DNA of 64,000 nt. It comes from Bradyrhizobium sp. CCGB01. Its GTDB lineage: Bacteria; Pseudomonadota; Alphaproteobacteria; Rhizobiales; Xanthobacteraceae. Shown here one piece after another: positions 54,848 to 63,185 of the stretch. The stretch covers positions 1,364,001 to 1,428,000 of the forward strand of contig NZ_JANADK010000001.1 of NCBI RefSeq assembly GCF_024199795.1, given 5' to 3'. How positions within the stretch are numbered: position 1 is the stretch's first letter; each line of letters begins with the position of its first letter. The position numbers and the translations under genes are program-made. Under the pieces are notes generated by a model. That model saw nothing but the letters and a program-made list of their open reading frames with translations. It was not told the DNA's origin and made no database searches.

Positions 54848-55846
54848 ATGATCACGCGACGAAATTTCACCGCGGGCGCCGCGACGCTGCTCGCCGCCGG
54901 ACACGTCTCGACCCGCGCGCGGGCCGCGACGGTGAGCTGGGACATGTCGACGGTCTGGCCCGACGGCAATTTCCACACCCAGAACGCGATGGCCTTTGCC
55001 GAAGAGCTGAAGAAGCAGAGCAACGGCTCGGTCGCCATCACGGTGAAGGCCGGCGGCCAGCTCGGCTTCAAGGGCCCCGAGCATCTGCGCGCCGTGCGTG
55101 ACGGCCTGGTGCCGCTCGCCGACGTCCTCAACATCCAGCAGGTCGGCGACGAGCCGTTCATGGGTGTCGAGAGCATCCCGTTCCTGTGTGGCTCGATGGA
55201 CGAATTGAAGGTGCTGCACAAATATGTGCGGCCCGAATACGAGAAGGTCGCCGCGCGCAACAACCAGAAGATCCTCTACATCGTGCCGTGGCCGACGCAG
55301 TACCTGCACCTCAAGGTCAAGGTCGCCGATGTCGAGGGCCTGAAGAACATCAAGATTCGCGTCCCCGACAAGAACGCGGTCGACATGCTGGCCGTGGTCG
55401 GCATGGCGCCGGTGATGATCCCCTGGGGCGAGACGATCCCCGCGCTGGCGTCGGGGGCTGTCTCGGGCGTCTCCACCTCGGCGGTATCGGGTGTTGACGG
55501 CAAGTTCTGGGAATTCCTCAAATACGTCTATCCGACCAACCACGTCTGGTCGTCGCAGATGCTCACCGTCAATCTTGACTCCTGGAAGGCGCTCTCTGCC
55601 GATCAGCAGCAGCTCGTCACGAGCGTCGCCGCGAAGATGGAGCCGGGGTTCTGGGCGAACTCGCTCAAGGCGGATGTCGACAGCCTCAACCGCCTGAAAG
55701 AGGGCGGCATGGAGGTGGTGCCGGTCTCGGACGCCATGATCAAGGACATTCGCGCCAAGACCGCGCCGCAGCTCGACGCCTTCCTGAAGCGCGTGCCGGC
55801 GGCCGACAAGCCGGTGCGGGCCTATCTCGCCGAAATGAAGCGCTGA
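54848..55846 (+). CDS. dctP: TRAP transporter substrate-binding protein DctP
   Basis: A 332-residue periplasmic binding protein of a TRAP system. The leader has MITRRNFTAGAATLLAAGH, resembling a Tat signal. Mature motifs: WPDGNFHTQNAMAFAEELKK, KAGGQLGFKGPEHLRAVRDG, and VKVADVEGLKNIKIRVPDKN with the carboxylate-binding Arg region. GGAGG precedes the ATG. It is followed by DctQ and DctM genes, completing a transporter. Linked to HyuAB, so the ligand is probably a carboxylated cyclic amide or its product. Confidence 0.93.
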   Translation: MITRRNFTAGAATLLAAGHVSTRARAATVSWDMSTVWPDGNFHTQNAMAFAEELKKQSNGSVAITVKAGGQLGFKGPEHLRAVRDGLVPLADVLNIQQVGDEPFMGVESIPFLCGSMDELKVLHKYVRPEYEKVAARNNQKILYIVPWPTQYLHLKVKVADVEGLKNIKIRVPDKNAVDMLAVVGMAPVMIPWGETIPALASGAVSGVSTSAVSGVDGKFWEFLKYVYPTNHVWSSQMLTVNLDSWKALSADQQQLVTSVAAKMEPGFWANSLKADVDSLNRLKEGGMEVVPVSDAMIKDIRAKTAPQLDAFLKRVPAADKPVRAYLAEMKR

Positions 55847-55856
55847 GGTCCGGCTC

Positions 55857-56450
55857 ATGACCAGCGTTTCACCGGCGGCTCCGCAAAGTCTCAACGCGGC
55901 GGCGCCGGCGCCGCTGCGTATCCTGCTCGACGGCATTGACCGTCTCGGCCGGCTCGACGGCTGGATAGGCGGCGGCTGCCTGTTGATGCTGACGCTGTTG
56001 ATGCTGTGCGAGGTCGCAACCCGCTTCCTCTCGAACTTCCTGCCGTTCTTCCCGCCGACCATCTCGATCGCCTGGGAATACTCCTCTTATCTGATGGCAG
56101 CGTCCTTCACCTTCGGCGCCGCCATGACCTTGCGCGTCGGCGGCCATATCCGCGTCGTGCTGCTGCTCAAGAACGTGCCGCCACCGGTGCAGCGCGCGAT
56201 CGAGATTCTCTCGGCCGCTGCCGGCTTTGCCTTCATGGCCTTCCTGACCTCGTCCATGGCGAAGTTCGCCTACGGCGCCTATGTGCGCGGCCAGGTCTCG
56301 ACCTCCAGCGATACGCCGCTGTGGTTTCCGGAAGCCGTGGTCACCTTCGGCATGCTCCTTCTCACGCTCCAGTTCCTGGCGCGCGCGATCCAGGCGGTGC
56401 TCGGCTTGCCGCTGGAGGATCACCGCATGAAGGCCTCCCCCGTCGAATGA
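55857..56450 (+). CDS. dctQ: TRAP transporter small permease DctQ
   Basis: The 197-residue inner-membrane protein has four predicted helices (GGCLLMLTLLMLCEVATRF, SYLMAASFTFGAAMTL, AAAGFAFMAFLTSSM, TFGMLLLTLQFLARAIQAV). It starts ten bases after dctP and is followed by dctM after 31 bp. The conserved EYSSYLMAASFTFGAAMTLR block is typical of the family. Confidence 0.92.
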   Translation: MTSVSPAAPQSLNAAAPAPLRILLDGIDRLGRLDGWIGGGCLLMLTLLMLCEVATRFLSNFLPFFPPTISIAWEYSSYLMAASFTFGAAMTLRVGGHIRVVLLLKNVPPPVQRAIEILSAAAGFAFMAFLTSSMAKFAYGAYVRGQVSTSSDTPLWFPEAVVTFGMLLLTLQFLARAIQAVLGLPLEDHRMKASPVE

Positions 56451-56481
56451 CAGCTTTGCTCGCTTCCGGATTCAAGATCGC

Positions 56482-57786
56482 ATGACCATCGAAGTCGTCG
56501 CCCTCTTTGTCATTCTCTTCGCGCTGCTCGCGGGCGGCGTCTGGATCGGCCTCACGCTCGCGCTCACCGCGACGCTGCTGCTTGGGATGTTCCGCTCGAT
56601 CCCGCTCGACAAGCTGCTGCCCCAATACGCCTGGAATATCCTGACCACACAGGAGCTGCTGGCGTTGCCGCTGTTCATTCTGATGGGCGAGCTGCTGTTC
56701 CGCACGCGCCTGTCACGCTCGCTGTTCCAGGGGCTCGCGCCCTGGGCGGGCCTGCTGCCGGGCCGCCTGCTGCATGTGAACGTGATCGGCTGCACCATCT
56801 TCGCGGCGATCTCGGGCTCGTCGGCGGCGACCACGCAGGTGATCGGCCGCATGTCGCTCAACGAGCTGCTGCGCCGCGGCTATTCCCGCGACATCGCGAT
56901 CGGCTCGCTCGCCGGCGCCGGCACGCTCGGCTTCCTGATCCCGCCGTCCAACATCATGATCATCTACGGCGTGCTCGGCGACGTCTCGATCCTGAAGCTG
57001 TTCACGGCGGGCGTGCTGCCCGGACTGCTGCTGGCGGGCACCTTCATGGGCTGGGTGATGCTGCACACGACGCTGAACCGCAGCATGGTGCCGGAGACGG
57101 AAGCGAAACTCTCGCAGGTGCCGTGGGGCGAGCGCTTCGCCGCGCTGAAGGACCTCGCGCCGGCGCTGTTCCTGATCGCCTGCGTGCTCGGCTCGATGTA
57201 TGGCGGGCTTGCGACGCCGTCGGAGGCCGCCGCCGTCGGCGTGCTCGGCGCCGGGCTGGTCGCCTGGGCGCAGGGCTCGATGTCTCAGCAGGTGATGCGC
57301 GACGTGCTGATCGGCTCGGTCGTGACCTGCTCGATGATCGCGCTGATCGTGCTCGGCGCATCGATCCTCGGCAATGCGGCAGCATTCCTCGGCATCCCGC
57401 AGGCGGTCGCCGCCTTCGTCAAGGGCCTCGGCCTGTCGCCCTTCATGCTGATCGTGGTGCTGATCATCTTCTACCTGATCCTCGGCTGCTTCCTCGACGG
57501 CTTCTCGATGATCGTGATGACGCTGCCGATCGTGCTGCCGATCGTGAAGGGCGCCGGCTTCGACGAGATCTGGTTCGGCATCTTCCTCGTGCTCGCCGTC
57601 GAGATGGCGCAGATCACCCCGCCGGTCGGATTCAACCTGTTCGTGATCCAGGGCCTGACCGAAGACGGCCTCGGCTACATCGCGCGCGTCACCATGCCCT
57701 ATCTCATCATCATGGTCGGCTTCGTGCTGCTGCTGACGCTCTGGCCCGGCATCGTCACGATCCTGCCGCGGGTGCTGTACGGATAG
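56482..57786 (+). CDS. dctM: TRAP transporter large permease DctM
   Basis: The 434-residue inner-membrane channel subunit has about 11-12 helices. DctM motifs: ALPLFILMGELLFRTRLSRS, GCTIFAAISGSSAATTQVIG, GTLGFLIPPSNIMIIYGVLG, LGCFLDGFSMIVMTLPIVLP and EMAQITPPVGFNLFVIQGLT. It completes the hyuAB–dctPQM operon. No terminator is visible in the six bases before the end of the convergent lipase-like gene. Confidence 0.95.
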   Translation: MTIEVVALFVILFALLAGGVWIGLTLALTATLLLGMFRSIPLDKLLPQYAWNILTTQELLALPLFILMGELLFRTRLSRSLFQGLAPWAGLLPGRLLHVNVIGCTIFAAISGSSAATTQVIGRMSLNELLRRGYSRDIAIGSLAGAGTLGFLIPPSNIMIIYGVLGDVSILKLFTAGVLPGLLLAGTFMGWVMLHTTLNRSMVPETEAKLSQVPWGERFAALKDLAPALFLIACVLGSMYGGLATPSEAAAVGVLGAGLVAWAQGSMSQQVMRDVLIGSVVTCSMIALIVLGASILGNAAAFLGIPQAVAAFVKGLGLSPFMLIVVLIIFYLILGCFLDGFSMIVMTLPIVLPIVKGAGFDEIWFGIFLVLAVEMAQITPPVGFNLFVIQGLTEDGLGYIARVTMPYLIIMVGFVLLLTLWPGIVTILPRVLYG

Positions 57787-57792
57787 TTCGGG

Positions 57793-58986
57793 CTACCCGC
57801 CGCAATCATTCGGTGCCGCCTTGCCGGCGAAGCGGTCGGTCATCCAGTTGACCGCGGCGATGGTGCTCGCCTGGGCCGCGCGGCCGTGCCCGATATTGGG
57901 AAGGGTGACCATCTTCACGGGGTTGCCCGCCTTGCACAGCCGGCCCATATAGGCGCGCGTCACCGCGGGCCGGATGATCTGGTCGACAGTCCCTTGAGCG
58001 AGGAACACGGGCACGCCGGCGGGCAATGTGCCAGCGCTGTTCTTCTCCAGCAGCGAGCGCCAGGGCTCGCGCTTGGTCGGATCCGGCACGGTCAGAAAAT
58101 ATTGCTGGAGCGGCCGCTCGATCCGCTGTCTGACGAAGATGTCGAAGGGACCTTCGATGCATTCGCGCGCCAGCCGGTCGATCACCGGCAGTGCGCGCGG
58201 ATCGAGGACATCGTCGAGTGCGGCGCCATAGACGCGATGCCATGACCACAGCGTCATCGCCGTGATGTTCTTGCCGCCGACCGAATTGATGTCGTCGCTC
58301 ATCAGCGTGGCGAGATCCGTCGCGGGCGCCGCGGCCGCAACGCCGAGCAGATGGAGATCCGGTGCGTAGCTCGGCGCCAGCTGCCCTGCGAACAGCACGG
58401 CCTGTCCGCCCTGCGAATGTCCCCACAAGGCAAAATCCCTAGCACCGCCGGCACCCGGCAGATCGCGCGCGACGCGCGCGATATCCAGCACGGCGCGGCC
58501 CTCGCTCTCGCCGACGAGATAGGGATGCGGACCCGGCGTGCCGAGCCCGGGATAGTCGGTCGCCGCGACGATGTACCCACGCGCCACCATCGAGCGCAGT
58601 CCCTGGATCTGCTGAAACAGGAATATCGCGAGTGACGGCGCGCAGCGCGGCACGATGCCTGACGTTGGATGCGCCCAGGCCACAATCGGGCGGCCGCCGG
58701 GCGGCGGTGGGCCCTGTGGCACGATGACGACGCCGGAGACCAGAATGGACTCGCCCTTTAGTCCGGTCGAGCGGTAGAGCACGCGGTAGCTCGAAGCGCC
58801 GAGTGGCGCGCCATCCATTGGCTCCTGTCGCACGAGGCTGCCGGGAGGACCGTCCGCGAGCGATGCCGGCGCGTCGTAGAATGGTGACTGCGCGTGCGCC
58901 GCTGTCATCCCGACAGCGAAGGTGACGAGCGCGGTCATCGTCGCGCGGCGGAAGATGCGCCGCATCTGTCGTCCGATCCTGCGCAT
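57793..58986 (-). CDS. Secreted lipase/alpha-beta hydrolase (secretory lipase type)
   Basis: The 397-residue alpha/beta hydrolase has a basic N-terminus and signal peptide (ATMTALVTFAVGMTAAHA). Nucleophile elbow GHSQGGQAV; the Asp and His of the triad are likely in QGTVDQIIRP and LPNIGHGRAA. The long lid-like insertion and YPGLGTPGPHPYLVGESEGR resemble the secretory-lipase (LIP) group and related triacylglycerol or ester hydrolases. ATG 58986 overlaps the end of the DUF4403 gene, with a GTG two codons earlier as an alternative. Both genes read minus and are probably co-transcribed. Confidence 0.85.
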   Translation of the reverse strand: MRRIGRQMRRIFRRATMTALVTFAVGMTAAHAQSPFYDAPASLADGPPGSLVRQEPMDGAPLGASSYRVLYRSTGLKGESILVSGVVIVPQGPPPPGGRPIVAWAHPTSGIVPRCAPSLAIFLFQQIQGLRSMVARGYIVAATDYPGLGTPGPHPYLVGESEGRAVLDIARVARDLPGAGGARDFALWGHSQGGQAVLFAGQLAPSYAPDLHLLGVAAAAPATDLATLMSDDINSVGGKNITAMTLWSWHRVYGAALDDVLDPRALPVIDRLARECIEGPFDIFVRQRIERPLQQYFLTVPDPTKREPWRSLLEKNSAGTLPAGVPVFLAQGTVDQIIRPAVTRAYMGRLCKAGNPVKMVTLPNIGHGRAAQASTIAAVNWMTDRFAGKAAPNDCGG

Positions 58987-58988
58987 GA

Positions 58989-60404
58989 TCACATTCCGTA
59001 CAGGATTTTCAGATCGCCGCTGGCGCGCAGCGCGAGCGTCATGCCGTCGGTCAGCAACTGTGCCTTGTCGAACTGAACCGAAGACAGCTTTCCTTCCATG
59101 CGAAAACCGTCCTTGAGCGGGCGCGTCAGTCGCTGGTTCGCCGCCATCAGCAGGTTCTGGTAGGAGACGCCGTAGTCGATGTTCACGGCCTGCTTCAGTT
59201 GCGCGATGATCGACTGCAGGGCCGGATTCGTTTCGCCGCCGTCCGGTGTGGCGACATCGAGATCGCCGAGCCCGATGCTCTTGTTGCCGTCGTCGGCCTT
59301 CAGTGCGGCGGCGAGATAGGTCCATTGCCCCGCATGGGGATCGCTGTCGGACGCCTTCGTGAAGCGCAAGCCGATCACCAGTTTGCCCGAGGACGGATAG
59401 ACCTGCACCTCGCGCAGCGTCGTGTCCTGAGCTGGCAGCGCGGCGATCGCCTGGCTGATCTTGTCCTTGATCGCGTCATAACCGATACGGACAGGGAGGA
59501 TGATGTCGAACGTTCCCGGCGCGGTCACGTCGGTGCCAAGCGCTGCCAGCGGCGTCGGCGTGACGCTCGCACCCTGCTGCCCGATCGACGTCACGGCGCT
59601 TCCGGAGAGTTCGAGCGTGCCCGACAGGACCTTGTCGTTGGCGCGCACGCCGGCGAACGCCGCGCCCTGCGGCGTGATCTGCAGCCACACCGGCGGTTCG
59701 TCGGCGAGCTTCACTGGCTCGAACGCGCGCGCCCAGGCAGCGCTCGCCTTGTCGCGCAAATTGAGCTTCTTCGCCGCAGCCAACGCGCGCGATCGCACGC
59801 GTGCCAGCTGCCCGCGGATGCGCGGCTCGACATAGGGCGCAAGAGCGATCTCGCGGCCGAGCACGTGCAGATAGGGTGCCTCGCTCCAGTGGAAGGAGTC
59901 GCTGAAGTTCAGGTCGAGCGACCAGTCCTTGCGCAGCGACGGGCGTGCCTCGGCCTCGATGGTCGCCCGTGCCTCGGTCTCACCGCGGATGCGCGCGGTG
60001 AAGCGGTTAGCGCCCTGGCCTTCGGCCGCGCCGTAGATCGAGACCGCACCATAAACGCGGTCGCCGCGGCCATGGAGCGAGACACCACTGGTGCGATTGA
60101 CAAAACCATAGACGTCGCAATTGGCATTGACGCGGAACATCAGCACGCGGCGGTGAACGCAGTTGACGCGCTCGTCGATGGTGGCAAGCCGTTGCGGGAT
60201 ATCCTGCTCGATCGCCTTGGCGATCGCCGGCAGACCGAACTCGATGGTTGCGGACACCCGCGAGGTCGTGGCGAGCGGTGCCGGCGGATCGGGAGCGAGC
60301 GGCGGCTTGTCGGCGGCGAGCGCGGCTTTCGCGAGCGCGGTGCAGGCGAGCGCAACGAGGGCGGCGCGTTTTGTCGAACGAACAATTCGCAAAGAAACGG
60401 GCAT
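58989..60404 (-). CDS. DUF4403 family exported protein
   Basis: The 471-residue protein of unknown function has an N-terminal signal region (KRAALVALACTALAKAALA). It matches the DUF4403 outline: an N-terminal SRVSATIEFGLPAIAKAIE block, two similar lipid-binding-like halves, and a C-terminal LTDGMTLALRASGDLKIL. Such proteins are often predicted periplasmic beta-rich proteins with a BPI/TULIP-like look; this is inference. An AAGAAGA precedes the ATG. Its stop overlaps the lipase-like gene's alternative start, so the two may act together on envelope lipids. Confidence 0.8.
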   Translation of the reverse strand: MPVSLRIVRSTKRAALVALACTALAKAALAADKPPLAPDPPAPLATTSRVSATIEFGLPAIAKAIEQDIPQRLATIDERVNCVHRRVLMFRVNANCDVYGFVNRTSGVSLHGRGDRVYGAVSIYGAAEGQGANRFTARIRGETEARATIEAEARPSLRKDWSLDLNFSDSFHWSEAPYLHVLGREIALAPYVEPRIRGQLARVRSRALAAAKKLNLRDKASAAWARAFEPVKLADEPPVWLQITPQGAAFAGVRANDKVLSGTLELSGSAVTSIGQQGASVTPTPLAALGTDVTAPGTFDIILPVRIGYDAIKDKISQAIAALPAQDTTLREVQVYPSSGKLVIGLRFTKASDSDPHAGQWTYLAAALKADDGNKSIGLGDLDVATPDGGETNPALQSIIAQLKQAVNIDYGVSYQNLLMAANQRLTRPLKDGFRMEGKLSSVQFDKAQLLTDGMTLALRASGDLKILYGM

Positions 60405-60998
60405 TCTTCTTATTCCAACTTGGCCCTGCTTCGCGCTCAGGCCGCCGGCAGCGGTGCCGATCGGTCTTCAGAGCAAAATCGCGGAAGGGAGAGCGGTCAG
60501 TTGATCAATTAATGCTTGTATTCGATGGTCGTGTGTCGCGTCGCTTGTATGGCGCGGTATCGCGCTTTGAGCAAGGCTATATCGGTCCGGTATCATGGTG
60601 GTTCTTGCATTGCTCAAAAGACGCCGCCCTGGTCCAAACGATCACGCGACGAAGTTTTTCCGCGGACGTTGCGACGCGCGAGTCTGAAAGCTGCCGGTCG
60701 AGACGAACGGTCAGTGCAACTGACATTTCAAATTCATGCTGCGCGTCAAATTCGCGCCGCGTGCGCATTCCATCTTTGCGCTGTCCGTCATCCGGCGTAC
60801 TCTGTGAGAGCGAGCAGGAGTGCAACAGCAACCAGTCCTGGGAATGTAGCTTCTTTTGGCGATGTCCGCCGAGAGAGATCGAGAGCTGTTGGCAGCTCAT
60901 ATGCGATGGAGAAGAACCGACACATAACGAGCTGCAAGCATCCTTCGCGCGGCGTCTGTGAGACGCAAGTTCAACAAACATAAAAGCGGGAGGAACGG
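60405..60998. promoter_or_regulatory. Divergent intergenic region upstream of the PQQ dehydrogenase
   Basis: 594 bp without a credible gene; the open frames here are short or lack any protein-like pattern. It separates the minus-strand DUF4403 gene from the PQQ dehydrogenase. A perfect 9-bp inverted repeat TTTGAGCAA (60566-60574) / TTGCTCAAA (60610-60618) with a 35-base spacer is the clearest signal and could be a regulator site. A GGGAGGAA ribosome-binding site ends the region. The base composition is lower in GC than that of the flanking genes. Confidence 0.45.
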
Positions 60999-62717
60999 AT
61001 GAAGAAGCGTTGGTGTAATTCTGGTCTACCTCTTGTTGCTGGAGCGACGCTGATCGTGTCGTCGGCGTTGGCCCAAACAGTGAATACTGCCCGGATCGAG
61101 GCCGCCGGTCAGAACGACTGGCTCACCTATCACGGTTCGTACAAATCCCATCACTATAGCCCGCTCGCGCAGATCAACGCGAACAACGTAGGCAATCTGG
61201 GCGTAGCATGGATCCATATTCCCGGACGATCGACGCGCGGCCTGCAGTCAATGCCGCTGGTGGCCGACGGCGTGCTCTACTACTCGGGGTCTTATAGCCG
61301 GGTCTTTGCGCTGAACGGCGCAACGGGCGAGGTCCTCTGGTCGTTCTTTCCGGAGCTTGATGAGGCGCTCATCAGCCGACAGACCCACTCGCCCTACAAC
61401 CGCGGCGTAGCCCTTGGTGAGGGCAAGGTCTTCGTCGGCACGATGGACGGTCGTCTCTTCGGGCTCGATGCAAAGTCCGGAAAGGTGCTCTGGGAAACCA
61501 GGCTGATCGACTCGCAGAAGCTCACGGTCGGCTTCACCGGCGCGCCGCTCTACGCGAAAGGTAGCGTGATCATCGGCTCGCAAGGCGGTGAATGGCCGGG
61601 CCGTGGCCCGATCTTCGCCGTCGATGCCACGACCGGGAAGAAGAAGTGGGAGTTCCTGACGGTCGCGGGCACCGACGAAGCCATGAAGACCTGGGGCAAC
61701 GATTCCTGGCGCACCGGCGGTGGCGGCGGCTGGATGCCGGGCACTTACGATTCCGAGACCAACAGTGTCCTGTGGGGTACCGCGAACCCGGCGCCGCTCT
61801 ACGATTGGTCGGGCGCTGACTACAAGACGCAAGGTGCGCGTCCCGGCGACAATCTCTATACGAGTTCGGTTATCGCTCTCGATATCGATACCGGAAAGCT
61901 GAAATCCTACCATCAGGAACTGCCGCACGACGCCTGGGACTTCGACAGTGCCGTCGGCGAGTTCGTGATGCTCGAGCGCGACGGCCAGAAATACGTTGTT
62001 CATCCGAACAAGGGCGGCTTCGTCTTCGTCTATGACCGTAACCTTGGCGTGAAGAACGTCTGGCGGCTGGTTGAGAACATCAACTTCGTCAAGGATATCG
62101 ATCCCAAGACAGGCGCGCTGATCGGTCGTCGCGATTTCTCCGCGGGGAAAGTCACCGAACCGCCGCTGTGTCCGTTCATTGGTGGTGGCATTAGCTGGAA
62201 TGCCGGCTCGTACAATCCGAAGACCGGCCTGTACTACAAGATCGGCCAGGAATGGTGCATGACGCTGGATGTCCAGAAGACGACGCCGGTCACCACGCCC
62301 CAGGTCCAGCTCAACATCGGCGCCGACTTCAAGATGGCGCCTCCTCCGGGCGGCGAGATCTACGGGCATCTCGACGCGCGCGATCCGATCACGGGAGCGA
62401 AGAAATGGGAGGTTCGCTATCCCGAGCCGCCGCTTGGGAGCGTGCTGTCGACCGGCGGTAATCTCGTGTTCGTGCCCGACTCGCGCGGCATCATTCACGC
62501 CTACGATGCCGAAACCGGGACCGAGCTGTGGAATCACAACAACGGCACCGGCCACCAGGGCGGCATCGTCAGTTACTCCGTCGGCGGCAAGCAATATATC
62601 GCCGTAGTAGCCGGCTTCGGGGGCATGCTGGCGGACGAATACGCGCCAAACTTCGGCGGCACATACAAAAGCATGCCGCGTGACGACGGCGCCCTCGTCG
62701 TCTTCAGCTTGAAATAG
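60999..62717 (+). CDS. PQQ-dependent alcohol dehydrogenase with lanthanide-type DxD site (XoxF/ExaF-like)
   Basis: Periplasmic quinoprotein, 572 residues with signal peptide (LPLVAGATLIVSSALAQ). Beta-propeller repeats (GEVLWSF, GKVLWETR, GKKKWEFL) and metal/PQQ residues are in order: Glu198 (SQGGEWPGRG), the SWRTGGGGGW block, Asn263 (GTANPAP), catalytic Asp314 and the additional Asp316 (HDAWDFDSA). Asp at this second position marks lanthanide-dependent enzymes. The usual vicinal Cys-Cys before NRG is replaced (QTHSPYNRGVAL). It is slightly shorter than methanol dehydrogenases (~600). A cytochrome c and a MoxJ/XoxJ-like gene follow. Oxidation of a primary alcohol or aldehyde is likely; the exact substrate is unknown. 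Confidence 0.9.
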   Translation: MKKRWCNSGLPLVAGATLIVSSALAQTVNTARIEAAGQNDWLTYHGSYKSHHYSPLAQINANNVGNLGVAWIHIPGRSTRGLQSMPLVADGVLYYSGSYSRVFALNGATGEVLWSFFPELDEALISRQTHSPYNRGVALGEGKVFVGTMDGRLFGLDAKSGKVLWETRLIDSQKLTVGFTGAPLYAKGSVIIGSQGGEWPGRGPIFAVDATTGKKKWEFLTVAGTDEAMKTWGNDSWRTGGGGGWMPGTYDSETNSVLWGTANPAPLYDWSGADYKTQGARPGDNLYTSSVIALDIDTGKLKSYHQELPHDAWDFDSAVGEFVMLERDGQKYVVHPNKGGFVFVYDRNLGVKNVWRLVENINFVKDIDPKTGALIGRRDFSAGKVTEPPLCPFIGGGISWNAGSYNPKTGLYYKIGQEWCMTLDVQKTTPVTTPQVQLNIGADFKMAPPPGGEIYGHLDARDPITGAKKWEVRYPEPPLGSVLSTGGNLVFVPDSRGIIHAYDAETGTELWNHNNGTGHQGGIVSYSVGGKQYIAVVAGFGGMLADEYAPNFGGTYKSMPRDDGALVVFSLK

Positions 62718-62739
62718 CCTGCCTCAAACGATCTGCCGG

Positions 62740-62761
62740 GGAGTGGGTGCAAGCCCACTCC
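62740..62761 (+). repeat. Perfect hairpin between PQQ dehydrogenase and cytochrome c genes
   Basis: Arms GGAGTGGG (62740-62747) and CCCACTCC (62754-62761), 6-base loop, 23 bp after the dehydrogenase stop. No T-run follows, so it is more likely an mRNA-stabilising or attenuating hairpin that lets the dehydrogenase be made in excess over the downstream proteins. Confidence 0.6.
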
Positions 62762-62806
62762 TCGATCGATTACGGCGGCCGCGCGTGATTCAGGAATGGA
62801 GCGGAC

Positions 62807-63148
62807 GTGTTGAAACTGTATTTGCGATCGCTTCCGGCTGTGCTGGGCGCTTCGTTGCTCTGCGTCGTGGTGGCCCAGGCACAATCTGCCACGCCTGCGC
62901 CGGACAACGGGTCGCTGGACGTCGAGCAGTTGTTCGCGGGGACCTGTGGCTTCTGCCACTCCGACGGCGGCCGGGCTGCCGGCAGGGGACCGCAACTGAT
63001 GAATTCGCCACGCGACGACGAGTTTCTGCACAACCGTATCAAGAGCGGCAAGCAAGGTGCGATGCCGGCATTCGGCGAGAGCTTCAATGACGCGCAGATC
63101 GACCAGATCGTCAAATATATCCGCGCCTTGAAACCGCGCGAGGGCTGA
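62807..63148 (+). CDS. Small periplasmic cytochrome c (XoxG-like)
   Basis: The 113-residue mono-heme cytochrome has signal peptide LPAVLGASLLCVVVAQAQ, heme site CGFCH and distal Met in GAMPAFGESF. Start GTG 62807 with GGAG five bases upstream. Position after a PQQ dehydrogenase and before a MoxJ-like gene identifies it as the probable electron acceptor of that dehydrogenase, although it is shorter than most XoxG proteins. Confidence 0.88.
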   Translation: MLKLYLRSLPAVLGASLLCVVVAQAQSATPAPDNGSLDVEQLFAGTCGFCHSDGGRAAGRGPQLMNSPRDDEFLHNRIKSGKQGAMPAFGESFNDAQIDQIVKYIRALKPREG

Positions 63149-63185
63149 CCCGCCGGGACCTGATACATCCAGACGAGGAGGCGGA

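Noticed and set aside
60516..60983. 155-codon plus-strand frame upstream of the PQQ dehydrogenase
   Set aside because: No recognisable pattern and unusual composition (many Ser/Arg/Cys); overlapping frames on both strands are equally open, so it is treated as non-coding.
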